Positions 1 through 9,816 are shown, numbered from the stretch's first letter. The stretch: 64,000 nucleotides of DNA from an uncultured Lachnospiraceae bacterium (GCA_910584845.1 CAJUDH010000010.1:62001-126000), one strand, 5' to 3'. The notes: generated by a model not told the origin, from the letters alone. Translations and numbers: made by a program.

Positions 1-2964
1 GAAGGCCAAGACGTTTTTGAGGGGGGCCTGGACCCAGAAAAGGATACCTTGGGGGAGGAGGAAGGGACGGCACAAGCGCCGCCGTTTTTGCAAGAAAAGC
101 AGGAAGGTGCGGAGGTTTGGGGGCCGCAGCCGGAAGTGGCGCTGATTTACGAAAGGCAGGAAAGCGATGCATGCCTTTTAACGCCGCACATGCCAAAACC
201 CGATGAAAAGAAACCGGGGAAGGAAAGTGCCATGGCCATGGCGGCCCTGGTCATCGGCGTGGTTTTTGTGGTGTTGTCCGGCTTGATTTTTGCTACGACG
301 GCCTGGCATATTTTGCCCAATATCGGCAAAGTGCTGTTGGTGGGGATGGCTTCCCTGGTGTTTTTTGCCGCCAGTTTTCTGGCAGGGAAAAGGCTTTACA
401 TCTACAGGACCGGCAACGCGTTTTACCTGTTGGGCAGCGTTTTCCTTTTTTTTACCGTCCTGGCGGCCGGGTATTTTGAGGTTTTAGGGCCGGAATTTAT
501 TTTAGAGGGTGTCAACCGGTGGCGGGTGCTGCTGGCAGGCGGCCTGGTGACGGTGGCCATGATGTTTTTGGGCCTAAAACAGTTTCATCACGGGTTCTAT
601 ACCCAGGCCTGCTTTTGGGGGCTGACCGTCAACCTGTTTTACCTGATGGCGGCCTGTGAGGCTGAGGCGGCCCAATTTGCCAGTGGTATGATGGTTTATG
701 GGTTTTTGCTGGTTGCCGGCGAATTTGCCTGTAAGAAGGCAAGGAAAAGGAAAGTGCCAAAAGAAGGGGACGCTCCTGCCGACGGCAGGCGGCAAGAAAC
801 GGACTGTGGCGGGCCAAGCTTTTTCGGGCTTTTGGAAGAAGGGTTTGGCTGCTTTGCCGTCTTCCATTTTTGGGTGGCTGCGGCCTTTATGAGCCTGGCC
901 GGTATTTTGGGGGTGTTGTCTTTACCGGGTTTGGAACCAGGCTGGCATGGGGCCATAGCCATGGGGGCTATGGCAGCAGGCGCGGCGGTCCTGGCTTTGC
1001 GCAGGGGAAACCAGGGGACCCGATGTTTTTTTAGCTTTGCGGTTGCTTTGGGGATCCATTATACCATGATGTGGATCAGCCGGGAAATATTTGCATACAT
1101 GGGGGAGCCGGTATATTGGGGGCCGTGGAAATTGTGTGTGGCCGTCTTTTCGGCCCAGGTCCTGGTCGCCCTCTGCTTTTGGATGGGGAGGAAAGGGAAA
1201 TTTCCTTTCCGCACAGGCGCCGGGGACCGGGTTTACACGGCTTTTATGGGCATAGATGTTTTTGCGCTGGGTATGGTGGCTTTGATTGTCTGGTTGATAA
1301 GGCAGAACCGGTATCCCCTGTATTTGCTTGTGGCTGCCGGGGGGATTTTGATTTTTGCCGTGGTAGTGGCCCTTTGGGCCAGGGAATACCAGGGGTTGCG
1401 GCGGATCCTCCCGTTTTTGTACCTGTTTGTGGTACTGCTGCTCCATGGCTCTTTTGCCGGGGGGGGATGGGTTACGGATGAGTGGATCGGCCGGGGGGCT
1501 TTTAGGGCCTGGCTGGACAAAGGGCTTCCGGAATTTTTGCTGTTGGCGGCCCTTGCCATACAAGACAGGAAAAAGCCAAGGGGGTATGGCTCCCCCCTTC
1601 TGGCCATCGGCACCATAGCCCAGATGGTTTGTTTTTCCCAAAGAGAAATATCCCTTCCGTTCTTTTTCCTCCTATCTGCCTATTTGCTGGCCCGGTCTGG
1701 CCTTAAGGCAGGGGCAGGGCTAAAAAGGGGGGGCCGTGGGAAAAACGGCGGGCCGTGGTTTTTCCTGGAGGAAAACCCGTATGTTTATGGGGCGTGTGCC
1801 TATTGCCTGATGGGGGTTTACGTTTTTATGTGCCCGTTTACCCTTTCCTATACGGTGTTTAGGATGATGGCGGTGGACGGGGCCTATGTGGCATGGCTGG
1901 CGGCGGTAAAGGCCGGTTGGGGAAAGGGCCGTAAAAGCCGTCCCCTTTATTGGGATGTGGCCGGGTGCGTGCTTTTGGCGGGGACGATGGCCGGGTATTA
2001 CCTGAAAGCCGGCGACCTGGCCGGATATAATCTGGGCCCGGTATGGGAAACGGGGGATGTGGCGTTGCGCCTGGCTGCTTTTGCCGGGTTTTACCGGATG
2101 TTTTATCGGGGAAAGCGTTCCTGGCCCCATCTGCTGGCAGCGGCGTTTGTATTCCCTTTGCCTTTTGCCTTGTGCTATGGGCATGATTGGACCCAAGGGC
2201 AATTTTACCTGTTTGTTTTGGCCGCCTACGGGTTTACGGGGATTGTGGCACGGCGGCGGCATTTGATCTGTGAGAAGGCACAAGAGGTGGATTTGGGATG
2301 GCGTGTGGATTGGCACCATGTGCTGGCCCTGCTGCTTTTGGCGCCTATGGCTTTGTACTCCCAGGGAAACTGGCAGTTTGCCTGCCTGCTTTGGATTAGC
2401 GCGTATTTCCTGCAGTTCTTTATGGTGGAGCCGTGGAGGAGGCCTGCGGGGGTGGCAGCGGCCGCCGCTTTGGTGCTGGCCTTCTGGTGCCAGCCATTTG
2501 TTGACTGGCCGCCAGTGCTTGGCCTGGAGATCCAATTATTGCCGTTGGCATTGTACTTTTGGGGGCTGGGGCTTGCCTGGCCCGGCCCCCATGCATACAG
2601 GGAGGCGCAAAAGGGCCACCAGGCCCGGGAAAAAGCCCGGATAAGGCGGACCGTACAGATTGTGGGCTATGTGGGCTGTTTGCTGGCCCTTTGCGCGGAT
2701 GCCTGGCAGACGGGGGCCCTGGCAGACGCTTTGATTGTGGAAGGCCTTTGCCTGGTAATTTTTATCGGCGCTCAGATAGCCCATAGCCGCCTGTGGGTGC
2801 GCATTTCCGGCACCATTATCGTTACGGTGGCCCTGTACATGACTAAGGGGTTCTGGCTGAGTATTTCCTGGTGGATATATCTTTTGGCCGCCGGAATCGG
2901 CCTTATCTTGTTTGCGGCAGCCAAGGAGAGGAAAAGGCGGAAGGCGGGGGAAGAAGATGATTAA
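1..2964 (+). CDS. Large polytopic membrane protein, DUF2157-like (5' end outside window)
   Basis: The reading frame is open from the first base of the window, so the gene begins upstream; a TTG at 49 is probably not its start. At least 987 residues are visible. The first 60 or so are acidic and low in complexity. From about residue 75 the protein is a long series of hydrophobic segments, more than twenty, separated by short basic or glycine-rich loops, which indicates an integral membrane protein. The first pair of helices resembles the start of DUF2157-type predicted membrane proteins, whose function is unknown. Its last 8 bases overlap the start of the histidine kinase gene, so the two are translationally coupled and the protein may belong with that two-component system. 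No enzyme motif was seen. Confidence 0.6.
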   Translation, partial: EGQDVFEGGLDPEKDTLGEEEGTAQAPPFLQEKQEGAEVWGPQPEVALIYERQESDACLLTPHMPKPDEKKPGKESAMAMAALVIGVVFVVLSGLIFATTAWHILPNIGKVLLVGMASLVFFAASFLAGKRLYIYRTGNAFYLLGSVFLFFTVLAAGYFEVLGPEFILEGVNRWRVLLAGGLVTVAMMFLGLKQFHHGFYTQACFWGLTVNLFYLMAACEAEAAQFASGMMVYGFLLVAGEFACKKARKRKVPKEGDAPADGRRQETDCGGPSFFGLLEEGFGCFAVFHFWVAAAFMSLAGILGVLSLPGLEPGWHGAIAMGAMAAGAAVLALRRGNQGTRCFFSFAVALGIHYTMMWISREIFAYMGEPVYWGPWKLCVAVFSAQVLVALCFWMGRKGKFPFRTGAGDRVYTAFMGIDVFALGMVALIVWLIRQNRYPLYLLVAAGGILIFAVVVALWAREYQGLRRILPFLYLFVVLLLHGSFAGGGWVTDEWIGRGAFRAWLDKGLPEFLLLAALAIQDRKKPRGYGSPLLAIGTIAQMVCFSQREISLPFFFLLSAYLLARSGLKAGAGLKRGGRGKNGGPWFFLEENPYVYGACAYCLMGVYVFMCPFTLSYTVFRMMAVDGAYVAWLAAVKAGWGKGRKSRPLYWDVAGCVLLAGTMAGYYLKAGDLAGYNLGPVWETGDVALRLAAFAGFYRMFYRGKRSWPHLLAAAFVFPLPFALCYGHDWTQGQFYLFVLAAYGFTGIVARRRHLICEKAQEVDLGWRVDWHHVLALLLLAPMALYSQGNWQFACLLWISAYFLQFFMVEPWRRPAGVAAAAALVLAFWCQPFVDWPPVLGLEIQLLPLALYFWGLGLAWPGPHAYREAQKGHQAREKARIRRTVQIVGYVGCLLALCADAWQTGALADALIVEGLCLVIFIGAQIAHSRLWVRISGTIIVTVALYMTKGFWLSISWWIYLLAAGIGLILFAAAKERKRRKAGEEDD

Positions 2965-4657
2965 TATTTTGATCCGGATTTTGTACCTGGCTGCCATCGG
3001 GTTTTCCGTCTATACTTCTGGCTGGCTGCTGCTGAAGGCCAACCGGAACGGTACCACCGGGGCGTTGGCCGCCTGCCAGCTTCTGGTGATTATCTGGTGT
3101 GTGCCGCCGCTTTTTGCCGCGATTCCTGCCACCAAGGGGATGAAATACCTGGCTTATGGCATTTCTTACTTAGGGATCAGTTTTATCGGGCCTTCTTGGT
3201 TTTTGTTTTCTTTTTTGTATTGCGGGCGCAGGGTTGCCCGGTGGGCGGCCGCCTTGCTGTTTGGCCTGGCGGCCCTCCACTATTCTTTGTTTCTTACCAA
3301 TGAATACCATCATTGGTTTTTCCTGCGGTTTGAGGTGGAGGAGGTCCTCTATGGGCCGGTGTTCTATTTCCATATGGGTTATACCTATGCTTGTGTGCTG
3401 GTGGGCATGGTGGCGGTTTTGCGGGAGTTTCAGAAAAAGAAGGTGGCGGCCCTCCATCTGTTTATGATCCTTTTGTCCGCGGCCATCCCCCTAAGCTTTA
3501 ATGTGCTTTACATGTCCCGCCTGGTCGACGTGGCTTTTGACTTAACCCCCCCGGCTTTTGCCCTGTCAAGCCTGCTGATGCTGTTGGCCGTGTTCCGGTA
3601 TGATTTTTTGGATGTGAACGCCTTGGCGTTTGAGCAGATTCTGGCATCCATAGGTGAGGGGGTAGCGGTTTACAACAAAAGGGGCACCATGGTTTATGTG
3701 AACCCGGCGGCATCCCGCTGGATGGGGATCCGGGAAGGGGAAGACTTTCAAAAGCTGGCCCAGGGTCTGGCATCCCTGGGGATGGAAGTGGAAAAAGGGA
3801 GGGAGCCTGCGGGGGGCGGCCAGGTAGTGGCCCTGGAAGGGGGAGTAAAACTTCGGGTTAAGCAATATATCCGGCGGACTGGGAAAGGGGAATTGACGGC
3901 AGGGACGTTTTTGCTAACCGATGTGGGGGAATATTATGAGCGGATCAGGCAAGGGAGGGAGCTGGCAGTATCGGCCCAGCGGCTGGCTATCGAACAGGAG
4001 CGCAACCGTATCGCCCAGGAAGTCCATGACACCACCGGGCATTCCCTGACGATGATCCAGTCATTGCTAAGGCTGGCCCGGGTGGAGTGGGAAGGGGCGG
4101 CGCCTGGCAAAGCCCCTGGGGAAAACGGGGCAGGGGGCAGGGAGGCTTGTATACGGGGCTACCTGGAGCAGGCCCAGGAGCTGGCGGCAGGAGGGATCCG
4201 GGACCTGCGCTGCGCCATAAACCAGATGCGCCAGGAAATGGATTATGAGCTGGTGGCCCAGGGGGTTTTCCAGCTGGCAAAGAGCGTGAAAGAAATCGAG
4301 GTGGAGGTGGAAGTACAGGGGGAGGACGGCCCTCCCTACTCCCACCTGTCCACCGTCGTCTACCAATGCTTAAGGGAAGCCGTTACCAATTGCCTGAAAT
4401 ATGCCCAAGCTACCCATATGGATGTAATTGTGAAGTTTGCCGAAAACGATTTGAACCTTTATATTTTTGACAACGGCCAGGGGTGCGAAAACCTGGTGGA
4501 ACATAACGGGATCCGGGGAATCCGGGAGAGGGTGGCCCGGGCCGGCGGGCAGGTGCGGTTTTTATCCTCCAAGGGGGGAGGCTTTCAAATCTTCGTCCAT
4601 TTGCCTGTAGAGGCGGGGGAGGAAAGCACAAGGCCATTTTCAGATACAGGCTTTTGA
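2957..4657 (+). CDS. Sensor histidine kinase, NarL/LytS-like HisKA_3 type with 7TM-like N-terminus
   Basis: This is a 566-residue membrane sensor kinase. Residues 1 to about 215 form six or seven hydrophobic segments (7TM-type sensor region). A PAS-like segment follows (FEQILASIGEGVAVYN near 225). Next is a HisKA_3 dimerisation helix with the phospho-acceptor His357 in EVHDTTGHS. The C-terminal HATPase_c domain has an N-box (LREAVTNCLKYA) and DNGQG. I chose the ATG at 2957, which overlaps the upstream stop codon and follows a purine-rich site, rather than an upstream in-frame start at 2912 that adds a basic leader read through the upstream gene. The response regulator starts 19 bases downstream, so the pair is an operon. 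The signal sensed is unknown. Confidence 0.9.
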   Translation: MINILIRILYLAAIGFSVYTSGWLLLKANRNGTTGALAACQLLVIIWCVPPLFAAIPATKGMKYLAYGISYLGISFIGPSWFLFSFLYCGRRVARWAAALLFGLAALHYSLFLTNEYHHWFFLRFEVEEVLYGPVFYFHMGYTYACVLVGMVAVLREFQKKKVAALHLFMILLSAAIPLSFNVLYMSRLVDVAFDLTPPAFALSSLLMLLAVFRYDFLDVNALAFEQILASIGEGVAVYNKRGTMVYVNPAASRWMGIREGEDFQKLAQGLASLGMEVEKGREPAGGGQVVALEGGVKLRVKQYIRRTGKGELTAGTFLLTDVGEYYERIRQGRELAVSAQRLAIEQERNRIAQEVHDTTGHSLTMIQSLLRLARVEWEGAAPGKAPGENGAGGREACIRGYLEQAQELAAGGIRDLRCAINQMRQEMDYELVAQGVFQLAKSVKEIEVEVEVQGEDGPPYSHLSTVVYQCLREAVTNCLKYAQATHMDVIVKFAENDLNLYIFDNGQGCENLVEHNGIRGIRERVARAGGQVRFLSSKGGGFQIFVHLPVEAGEESTRPFSDTGF

Positions 4658-4676
4658 GCAGTGGGAGGGAATTTTC

Positions 4677-5324
4677 ATGGGTAACGGGAAAATCCGCGTG
4701 GTGGTCGCGGACGACATTCAGATTTTGCGGCAGGGGCTGAAGGCAATTTTAAACCAAGATCCGGAAATTGAGGTAACCGGCCTGGCGGCCGACGGGAAAG
4801 AAGCCTGGGAACTATGCAGGAAACAACAGCCGGATGTGGTGCTTATGGACATGCGCATGCCAGATTATGACGGAAGCTGGGGGATCAATAAGATTAAGGC
4901 ACAATTCCCCCAAACAAAAATTTTGGTGCTTACCACTTTTGACGATGCCAAGACCGTGGAAGCCGCCATGGACAACGGGGCTGACGGCTATATCCTAAAG
5001 GAGATGGAAGATGGCAAGGTCATCCAGTCGGTAAAAGCGGTCCACGCCGGGGTCCGGGTGTTTGGCGACAGCGTATTTGAAGGGATGCGCCGCCAGATGG
5101 CGGCGGCTAACCCCCCCAAGCCGGCCCTGGCAGAGGGGGTCACGGCCAGGGAAAGGGATATTATGCGGCTGGTGGCCTGTGGTATGGATAACAAAGAGAT
5201 TGCGGCTAAACTGTTTTTGGCGGAAGGGACGGTGCGGAACAACATTTCCCGGATTTTGGAAAAGCTGAAGCTAAAAGACCGGACACAGCTGGCGGTGTTT
5301 ACGGTAAAGAACCATTTGGACTAA
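4677..5324 (+). CDS. Response regulator, NarL/LuxR family
   Basis: This is a 215-residue two-component regulator. The receiver domain has the acidic pair D12/D13, the phospho-acceptor D58 in VVLMDMRMPDYDG, the switch Thr in LTTFDD and the conserved Lys in YILKEM. A short linker leads to a LuxR/GerE helix-turn-helix at about residues 148-205 (TARERDIMRLVACGMDNKEIA, then GTVRNNISRILEKL). It lies directly after the histidine kinase, which is its likely partner. A GGGAGGGAA ribosome site precedes the ATG. The gene ends 7 bases before a long inverted repeat that probably terminates the operon. Target genes are unknown; the membrane protein and kinase operon itself is one possibility. Confidence 0.93.
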   Translation: MGNGKIRVVVADDIQILRQGLKAILNQDPEIEVTGLAADGKEAWELCRKQQPDVVLMDMRMPDYDGSWGINKIKAQFPQTKILVLTTFDDAKTVEAAMDNGADGYILKEMEDGKVIQSVKAVHAGVRVFGDSVFEGMRRQMAAANPPKPALAEGVTARERDIMRLVACGMDNKEIAAKLFLAEGTVRNNISRILEKLKLKDRTQLAVFTVKNHLD

Positions 5325-5330
5325 ATAAGG

Positions 5331-5432
5331 AAAAGGCTGCTGCAAAATCAGGCGCACCCTTGGCCTATGGCGGTTTCACAGGAAATTTGCGCCATATACC
5401 GGGTAAGCCCGCGATTTTGCGGCAGCCTTTTT
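5331..5432. terminator. Long-loop inverted repeat between convergent genes (bidirectional terminator, repeat copy 1)
   Basis: The arms 5331-5349 and 5413-5431 pair over 19 bp with one G-U, with A4 on the left and T-runs on the right, so transcription can stop in both directions. The 63-base loop holds its own TATGGCG/CGCCATA pairing. The element sits between the response regulator stop and the carB stop. Stem and loop motifs recur at 18466 and 45921. Confidence 0.75.
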
Positions 5433-5450
5433 GCTTCTCATGCCTTTAAG

Positions 5451-8400
5451 CTATTCTTTATCGTGGATCTCCCCATGCAACACCTGCAAGGGCCGGACTT
5501 CGCCTTGCCCATGTTCCTTGATAAAACGGATGCCGCTGGCCGTGGCCTTGGCGGCGGCCATGGTGGTCATGTAGGGGATCTTGGCTTTGATGGCGGCTTT
5601 GCGCAGGTAGCTGTCGTCATGGACGCTTTCTTTGCCCGAAGGGGAGTTGATAATCAGCTGGATCTGGCCGTTGGTGATCATATCCAATATATTGGGGCGG
5701 CCTTCATACAGCTTTTTTACTTTTTTGGCAGGGATCCCCGCATTGTGGATCAGGTCGTAAGTCCTGCCGGTAGCTACGATGGAAAAGCCGTCTCGGGCAA
5801 AGCCTTTTGCCACTTCTACCACTTCCGGCTTGTCGTTGGCATTGACGGAAATCAGCACGGTCCCCTCTAAGGGGAGTTTGGACTGGGTGGCTTCCTGGGC
5901 TTTATAAAAAGCTTCCCCATAAGAGGGGGACAAGCCTAATACTTCGCCGGTGGAACGCATCTCCGGCCCCAGGATCGGATCTACTTCCGGGAACATATTA
6001 AAGGGGAACACGGCCTCTTTTACCCCATAGTTGGGGATCACCTGTTCTTTGAGCCCCGGGATGGGGGAGGGTTTGCCTGTAATTTCCGAGGTGATGATTT
6101 CCGTAGCCAAAGGCACCATGCGCAGGTTGCATACTTTGGATACCAGGGGTACGGTCCGGGAGGCCCTGGGGTTGGCTTCCAGCACGTATACTTTGCCGTT
6201 TTCTATGGCGTACTGCATATTCATCAAACCACGCACATGCATTTCCTCGGCGATTTTCCGGGTGTATTCCTTGATGGTTTCCACATTTTCCGGGGAAATG
6301 TGGACAGAAGGGAGGATACAGGCGGAGTCGCCGGAATGGACCCCGGCCAGCTCTATGTGCTCCATGACCGCCGGGACGAAGGCGTGGGTGCCGTCGCTGA
6401 TGGCGTCGGCCTCGCATTCGGTGGCATGGTTTAAGAAACGGTCGATAAGGATAGGCCGGTCCGGCGTTACGCCCACGGCGGCTTTCATATATCCGGCCAT
6501 GCTGGCGTCGTCATAGACCACTTCCATGCCCCGCCCCCCCAGGACGTAAGAAGGGCGGACCATAACCGGGTATCCGATCTGGTTTGCGATTTGGACGGCT
6601 TCTTCCACCGTGGTGGCCATGCCCGATTCCGGCATGGGGATGTCCAGTTTTTCCATCATAGCCCGAAACAGGTCCCGGTCTTCCGCTAAGTCGATGACGG
6701 AAGGGGAAGTGCCTAAAATTTTCACACCGTTTTTTTCCAGGTCCGCAGCCAGGTTTAGGGGGGTCTGGCCGCCAAACTGGGCGATCACCCCTACCGGCTG
6801 TTCTTTTTGGTAAATGCTTAACACGTCTTCCAGGGTCAGGGGTTCAAAATACAGCTTGTCCGAGGTATCGTAGTCTGTGGATACGGTTTCCGGGTTGCAA
6901 TTGACGATGATGGTTTCAAACCCCAGTTTTTTCAACGCCAGGGAGGCGTGGACACAGCAGTAGTCAAACTCGATGCCCTGCCCGATCCGGTTGGGGCCGC
7001 CGCCCAGGATCATGATTTTGGGCTTGCCGGTAGTTACCGGGTTCCGGTCGGGCGCGTTGTAAGTGGAGTAATAGTAGGCGTTGTCTTTGGTGCCGCTGAC
7101 ATGGACGCCTTCCCAGGCTTCCACCACCCCCAGTTCCATGCGGCGCCTACGGATCTGCCCTTCGGGGATTTCCAGGATCTGGCTTAAATATTTGTCGGAA
7201 AAACCGTCCTTTTTTGCCTGGGCCAACCGCTCGTCGCCGGGAAGGCGGCCTTTGTCCGAAAGCAGCGCCTCCTCCTCGTCTACCAGTTCTTTCATCTGTT
7301 CAATAAACCAGGCTTTTACTTTGGTGATTTCGTGGATTTCTTCTATGGTGGCCCCTTTGCGCAAAGCTTCATACATCAGGAAATGGCGTTCACTGGAAGG
7401 GGTAATCAACATTTTAAGGAGCTCTTCTTTGGTGCAGAGGTGGAAACCTTTGGCGTAGCCCAGGCCGTAACGTCCGGTTTCCAGGCTCCGTATGGCTTTC
7501 TGGAAGGCTTCTTTGTAAGTTTTGCCAATGCTCATAACTTCGCCTACGGCCCGCATCTGGGTACCCAGGCGGTCTTCCACGCCTTTGAACTTTTCAAAGG
7601 CCCAGCGGGCGAACTTGATAACCACATAGTCGCCGTCCGGGACGTACCGGTCCAATGTCCCGTACTTTCCGCAGGGGATTTCCTTTAAGGTCAGCCCGGT
7701 GGCCAACATGGCGGAAACCAGGGCGATGGGGAAGCCGGTGGCTTTGGAGGCCAGGGCGGAGGAACGGGAAGTGCGGGGGTTGATCTCGATTACCACAATG
7801 CGGCCGGAAACCGGGTCATGGGCAAACTGAACGTTGGTCCCCCCGATAACCTGTACCGATTCCACAATTTTATAAGCCTGCTCCTGGAGCCGTTGCTGGC
7901 ACTCTTTGGAGATGGTCAGCATGGGGGCGGCACAGAAAGAGTCGCCGGTGTGTACGCCCAAGGGGTCGATATTCTCGATAAAACAGACGGTAATCATATT
8001 GTTTTCCGAGTCGCGGACCACCTCTAATTCCAGCTCTTCCCATCCGAGGATGGATTCTTCTACCAGCACCTGGCCTACCAGGCTGGCCTGCAGCCCCCGG
8101 GCACACACGGTCTTTAGCTCTTCTTTATTATAAACCAGGCCCCCGCCGGCGCCGCCCATGGTATAAGCCGGGCGCAGCACGACCGGATAGCCTAACCGGC
8201 CTGCGATCTCTAAGGCTTCCTCCACGGTATAGGCCACTTCGCTTTGGGCCATCTCCACGCCTAAAGCTTTCATGGCGTTTTTAAATTCGATCCGGTCTTC
8301 CCCCCGTTCAATGGCATCCACCTGGACGCCGATAACTTTTACCTGATATTTATCTAAAATGCCTTCTTTGTATAATTCGGCGCAAAGGTTCAGCCCGGAC

Positions 8401-8678
8401 TGCCCGCCCAAGTTTGGCAGCAAGGCATCGGGGCGTTCTTTGGCGATGATTTGTTCCAGCCGGTTTACGTTTAAGGGTTCGATATAGGTCACGTCGGCGG
8501 TTTCCGGGTCAGTCATGATAGTGGCCGGGTTGGAGTTGACCAGCACAATCTCATATCCAAGTTTGCGCAATGCCTTGCAGGCTTGGGTTCCGGAGTAGTC
8601 AAACTCGCAGGCCTGACCAATAATGATGGGACCTGAGCCTATGATGAGTACCTTATGGATATCGGTTCTTTGTGGCAT
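5451..8678 (-). CDS. carB: Carbamoyl-phosphate synthase large subunit
   Basis: This 1075-residue protein is the ammonia-using synthetase chain that makes carbamoyl phosphate from bicarbonate, ammonia and two ATP, for pyrimidines and arginine. It shows the duplicated ATP-grasp design: the first half opens with KVLIIGSGPIIIGQACEFDY, the second with KIMILGGGPNRIGQGIEFDY, and the last 130 residues are the MGS-like allosteric domain (GTVLISVNANDKPEVVEV). Length is normal. The start is well supported by AGGAGGG 8 bases upstream. The small glutaminase chain carA, usually adjacent, is not next to it and is nowhere in the window; the neighbours face other ways. The argF gene, which uses the product, lies 30 kb away. 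Confidence 0.97.
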   Translation of the reverse strand: MPQRTDIHKVLIIGSGPIIIGQACEFDYSGTQACKALRKLGYEIVLVNSNPATIMTDPETADVTYIEPLNVNRLEQIIAKERPDALLPNLGGQSGLNLCAELYKEGILDKYQVKVIGVQVDAIERGEDRIEFKNAMKALGVEMAQSEVAYTVEEALEIAGRLGYPVVLRPAYTMGGAGGGLVYNKEELKTVCARGLQASLVGQVLVEESILGWEELELEVVRDSENNMITVCFIENIDPLGVHTGDSFCAAPMLTISKECQQRLQEQAYKIVESVQVIGGTNVQFAHDPVSGRIVVIEINPRTSRSSALASKATGFPIALVSAMLATGLTLKEIPCGKYGTLDRYVPDGDYVVIKFARWAFEKFKGVEDRLGTQMRAVGEVMSIGKTYKEAFQKAIRSLETGRYGLGYAKGFHLCTKEELLKMLITPSSERHFLMYEALRKGATIEEIHEITKVKAWFIEQMKELVDEEEALLSDKGRLPGDERLAQAKKDGFSDKYLSQILEIPEGQIRRRRMELGVVEAWEGVHVSGTKDNAYYYSTYNAPDRNPVTTGKPKIMILGGGPNRIGQGIEFDYCCVHASLALKKLGFETIIVNCNPETVSTDYDTSDKLYFEPLTLEDVLSIYQKEQPVGVIAQFGGQTPLNLAADLEKNGVKILGTSPSVIDLAEDRDLFRAMMEKLDIPMPESGMATTVEEAVQIANQIGYPVMVRPSYVLGGRGMEVVYDDASMAGYMKAAVGVTPDRPILIDRFLNHATECEADAISDGTHAFVPAVMEHIELAGVHSGDSACILPSVHISPENVETIKEYTRKIAEEMHVRGLMNMQYAIENGKVYVLEANPRASRTVPLVSKVCNLRMVPLATEIITSEITGKPSPIPGLKEQVIPNYGVKEAVFPFNMFPEVDPILGPEMRSTGEVLGLSPSYGEAFYKAQEATQSKLPLEGTVLISVNANDKPEVVEVAKGFARDGFSIVATGRTYDLIHNAGIPAKKVKKLYEGRPNILDMITNGQIQLIINSPSGKESVHDDSYLRKAAIKAKIPYMTTMAAAKATASGIRFIKEHGQGEVRPLQVLHGEIHDKE

Positions 8679-8711
8679 TTCATTACCCTCCTGTCATTTT
8701 TTCTCAATACT

Positions 8712-8739
8712 ATTATATAGAAAAAAAGAAAAGGTGCAA
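8712..8739 (-). promoter_or_regulatory. Promoter for carB
   Basis: On the minus strand TTGCAC (8739-8734), a 16-base spacer and TATAAT (8717-8712) lie about 35 bases upstream of the carB start. The leader is too short for a PyrR-type attenuator. Confidence 0.6.
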
Positions 8740-8755
8740 GGGTTTTATTTCTTGA

Positions 8756-8784
8756 TTGCCCAATTGCCCAAAATAATTTATAAT
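8756..8784 (+). promoter_or_regulatory. Promoter for aroD
   Basis: TTGCCC (8756-8761), a 17-base spacer and TATAAT (8779-8784) lie about 85 bases upstream of aroD. It is divergent from the carB promoter. Confidence 0.5.
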
Positions 8785-8872
8785 AAACAAGTACGGATGG
8801 AAAGAAAAACCAGCTGCAGGGCAGGTGCAGGACAGTTTTGACGGTAGATCATAAGAATGGGGAGGTATCGCA

Positions 8873-9628
8873 ATGAAATCCATAACGGTAAGAAATGTGG
8901 CCATTGGGGAAGGCAAGCCCAAAATATGCGTTCCCATTGTCGCCGCTACAGCAAAGGAGGCCCTTATGGCGGCGGAAAACTTTGCCGGTTTGCCCATTGA
9001 CATAGTGGAGTGGAGGGCAGACTGGTATGAAGACGTACTGCAGGCTGGACAGGCGGTGGAGCTGGCAGGCTGCCTGCGGGAGGCGTTTAAGGAGACGCCC
9101 ATCCTTTTTACGTTCCGCACAGAAAAGGAAGGGGGCCAAAAAACCATTTCCGTGGAAGACTATGCCGCTTTAAACCTTGCCGTTGCCCAAAGCGGCTTTG
9201 TAGACATGGTAGATTTGGAGCTGTTTACCGGCGGCGATATGGCGCCGCAGATAGTGGAAGGGGCCCATAAGGCCCATGTCAAGGTAATGGCCTCCAGCCA
9301 CGATTTTTTCAAAACGCCGCCCAAGGAAGAACTGATGGGGCGGTTCCATAAAATGCGCCAGCTGGGGGCGGATATCCTGAAAATAGCCGTAATGCCCAAA
9401 TCTAAGGCCGACGTATTGGCCTTGCTGGCGTTGACCCTGGAAATGAGCGAGGGTTCGGACCGCCCCATTGTCACCATGTCTATGTCGTCAATGGGCCTTG
9501 CCAGCCGCCTGGTAGGCGAAACGTTTGGTTCCGCCATTACTTTCGGGGCTGTCGGGAAGCGTTCCGCACCGGGGCAGATCCGGGTGGAAGAATTGGCGGC
9601 TGTGTTGGATGTAGTACATAAAGGTTAA
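8873..9628 (+). CDS. aroD: 3-dehydroquinate dehydratase, type I
   Basis: This is a 251-residue class I dehydroquinase, which dehydrates 3-dehydroquinate to 3-dehydroshikimate in the shikimate pathway by a Schiff-base mechanism. The catalytic set is visible at the classical positions: Glu46 and Arg48 in VEWRADW, Arg82 in FTFRTEK, His143 in ASSHDFF and the Schiff-base Lys170 in DILKIAVMP. Near the C-terminus the substrate-binding SAPGQ loop is present. GGGGAGGT precedes the ATG. The gene stands alone, with its own promoter and a downstream terminator, apart from other aro genes. Type I enzymes standing alone in Clostridia can serve biosynthesis or quinate use; the sequence does not decide. Confidence 0.97.
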   Translation: MKSITVRNVAIGEGKPKICVPIVAATAKEALMAAENFAGLPIDIVEWRADWYEDVLQAGQAVELAGCLREAFKETPILFTFRTEKEGGQKTISVEDYAALNLAVAQSGFVDMVDLELFTGGDMAPQIVEGAHKAHVKVMASSHDFFKTPPKEELMGRFHKMRQLGADILKIAVMPKSKADVLALLALTLEMSEGSDRPIVTMSMSSMGLASRLVGETFGSAITFGAVGKRSAPGQIRVEELAAVLDVVHKG

Positions 9629-9643
9629 AATTTTGATGTTTTT

Positions 9644-9682
9644 TGCCTTCAGCGGATGTGATACGGCTGGGGGCATTTTTTT
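9644..9682 (+). terminator. Rho-independent terminator of aroD
   Basis: A 10-bp stem (9644-9653 with 9666-9675, including two G-U pairs) has a 12-base loop and is followed by seven T residues. Confidence 0.75.
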
Positions 9683-9765
9683 ATAGGCGGGGTATGTGCC
9701 TGGCGCAGAGGCATGGGCGGCAGAGGGGTTAATCTGAAGTTAATAATTTCGTAAGTTTTATTTCC

Positions 9766-9816
9766 TTGAGGTTCCGGGGGATTTATGGTATAAGTGTATT
9801 AATAATATTAGTACAC
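9766..9816 (+). promoter_or_regulatory. Promoter with overlapping GntR-type operator
   Basis: TTGAGG (9766-9771), a 17-base spacer and TATAAG (9789-9794) form the promoter. The inverted repeat GTGTATTAAT-AAT-ATTAGTACAC (9794-9816, one mismatch) begins on the last base of the -10 box and covers the expected transcription start. This is the layout expected for autorepression by the adjacent YtrA-like GntR regulator. Confidence 0.7.

Noticed and set aside
5367..5870. 167-codon frame across the carB 3' end
   Set aside because: It starts inside the inverted-repeat terminator and runs antisense to carB; no family resemblance.
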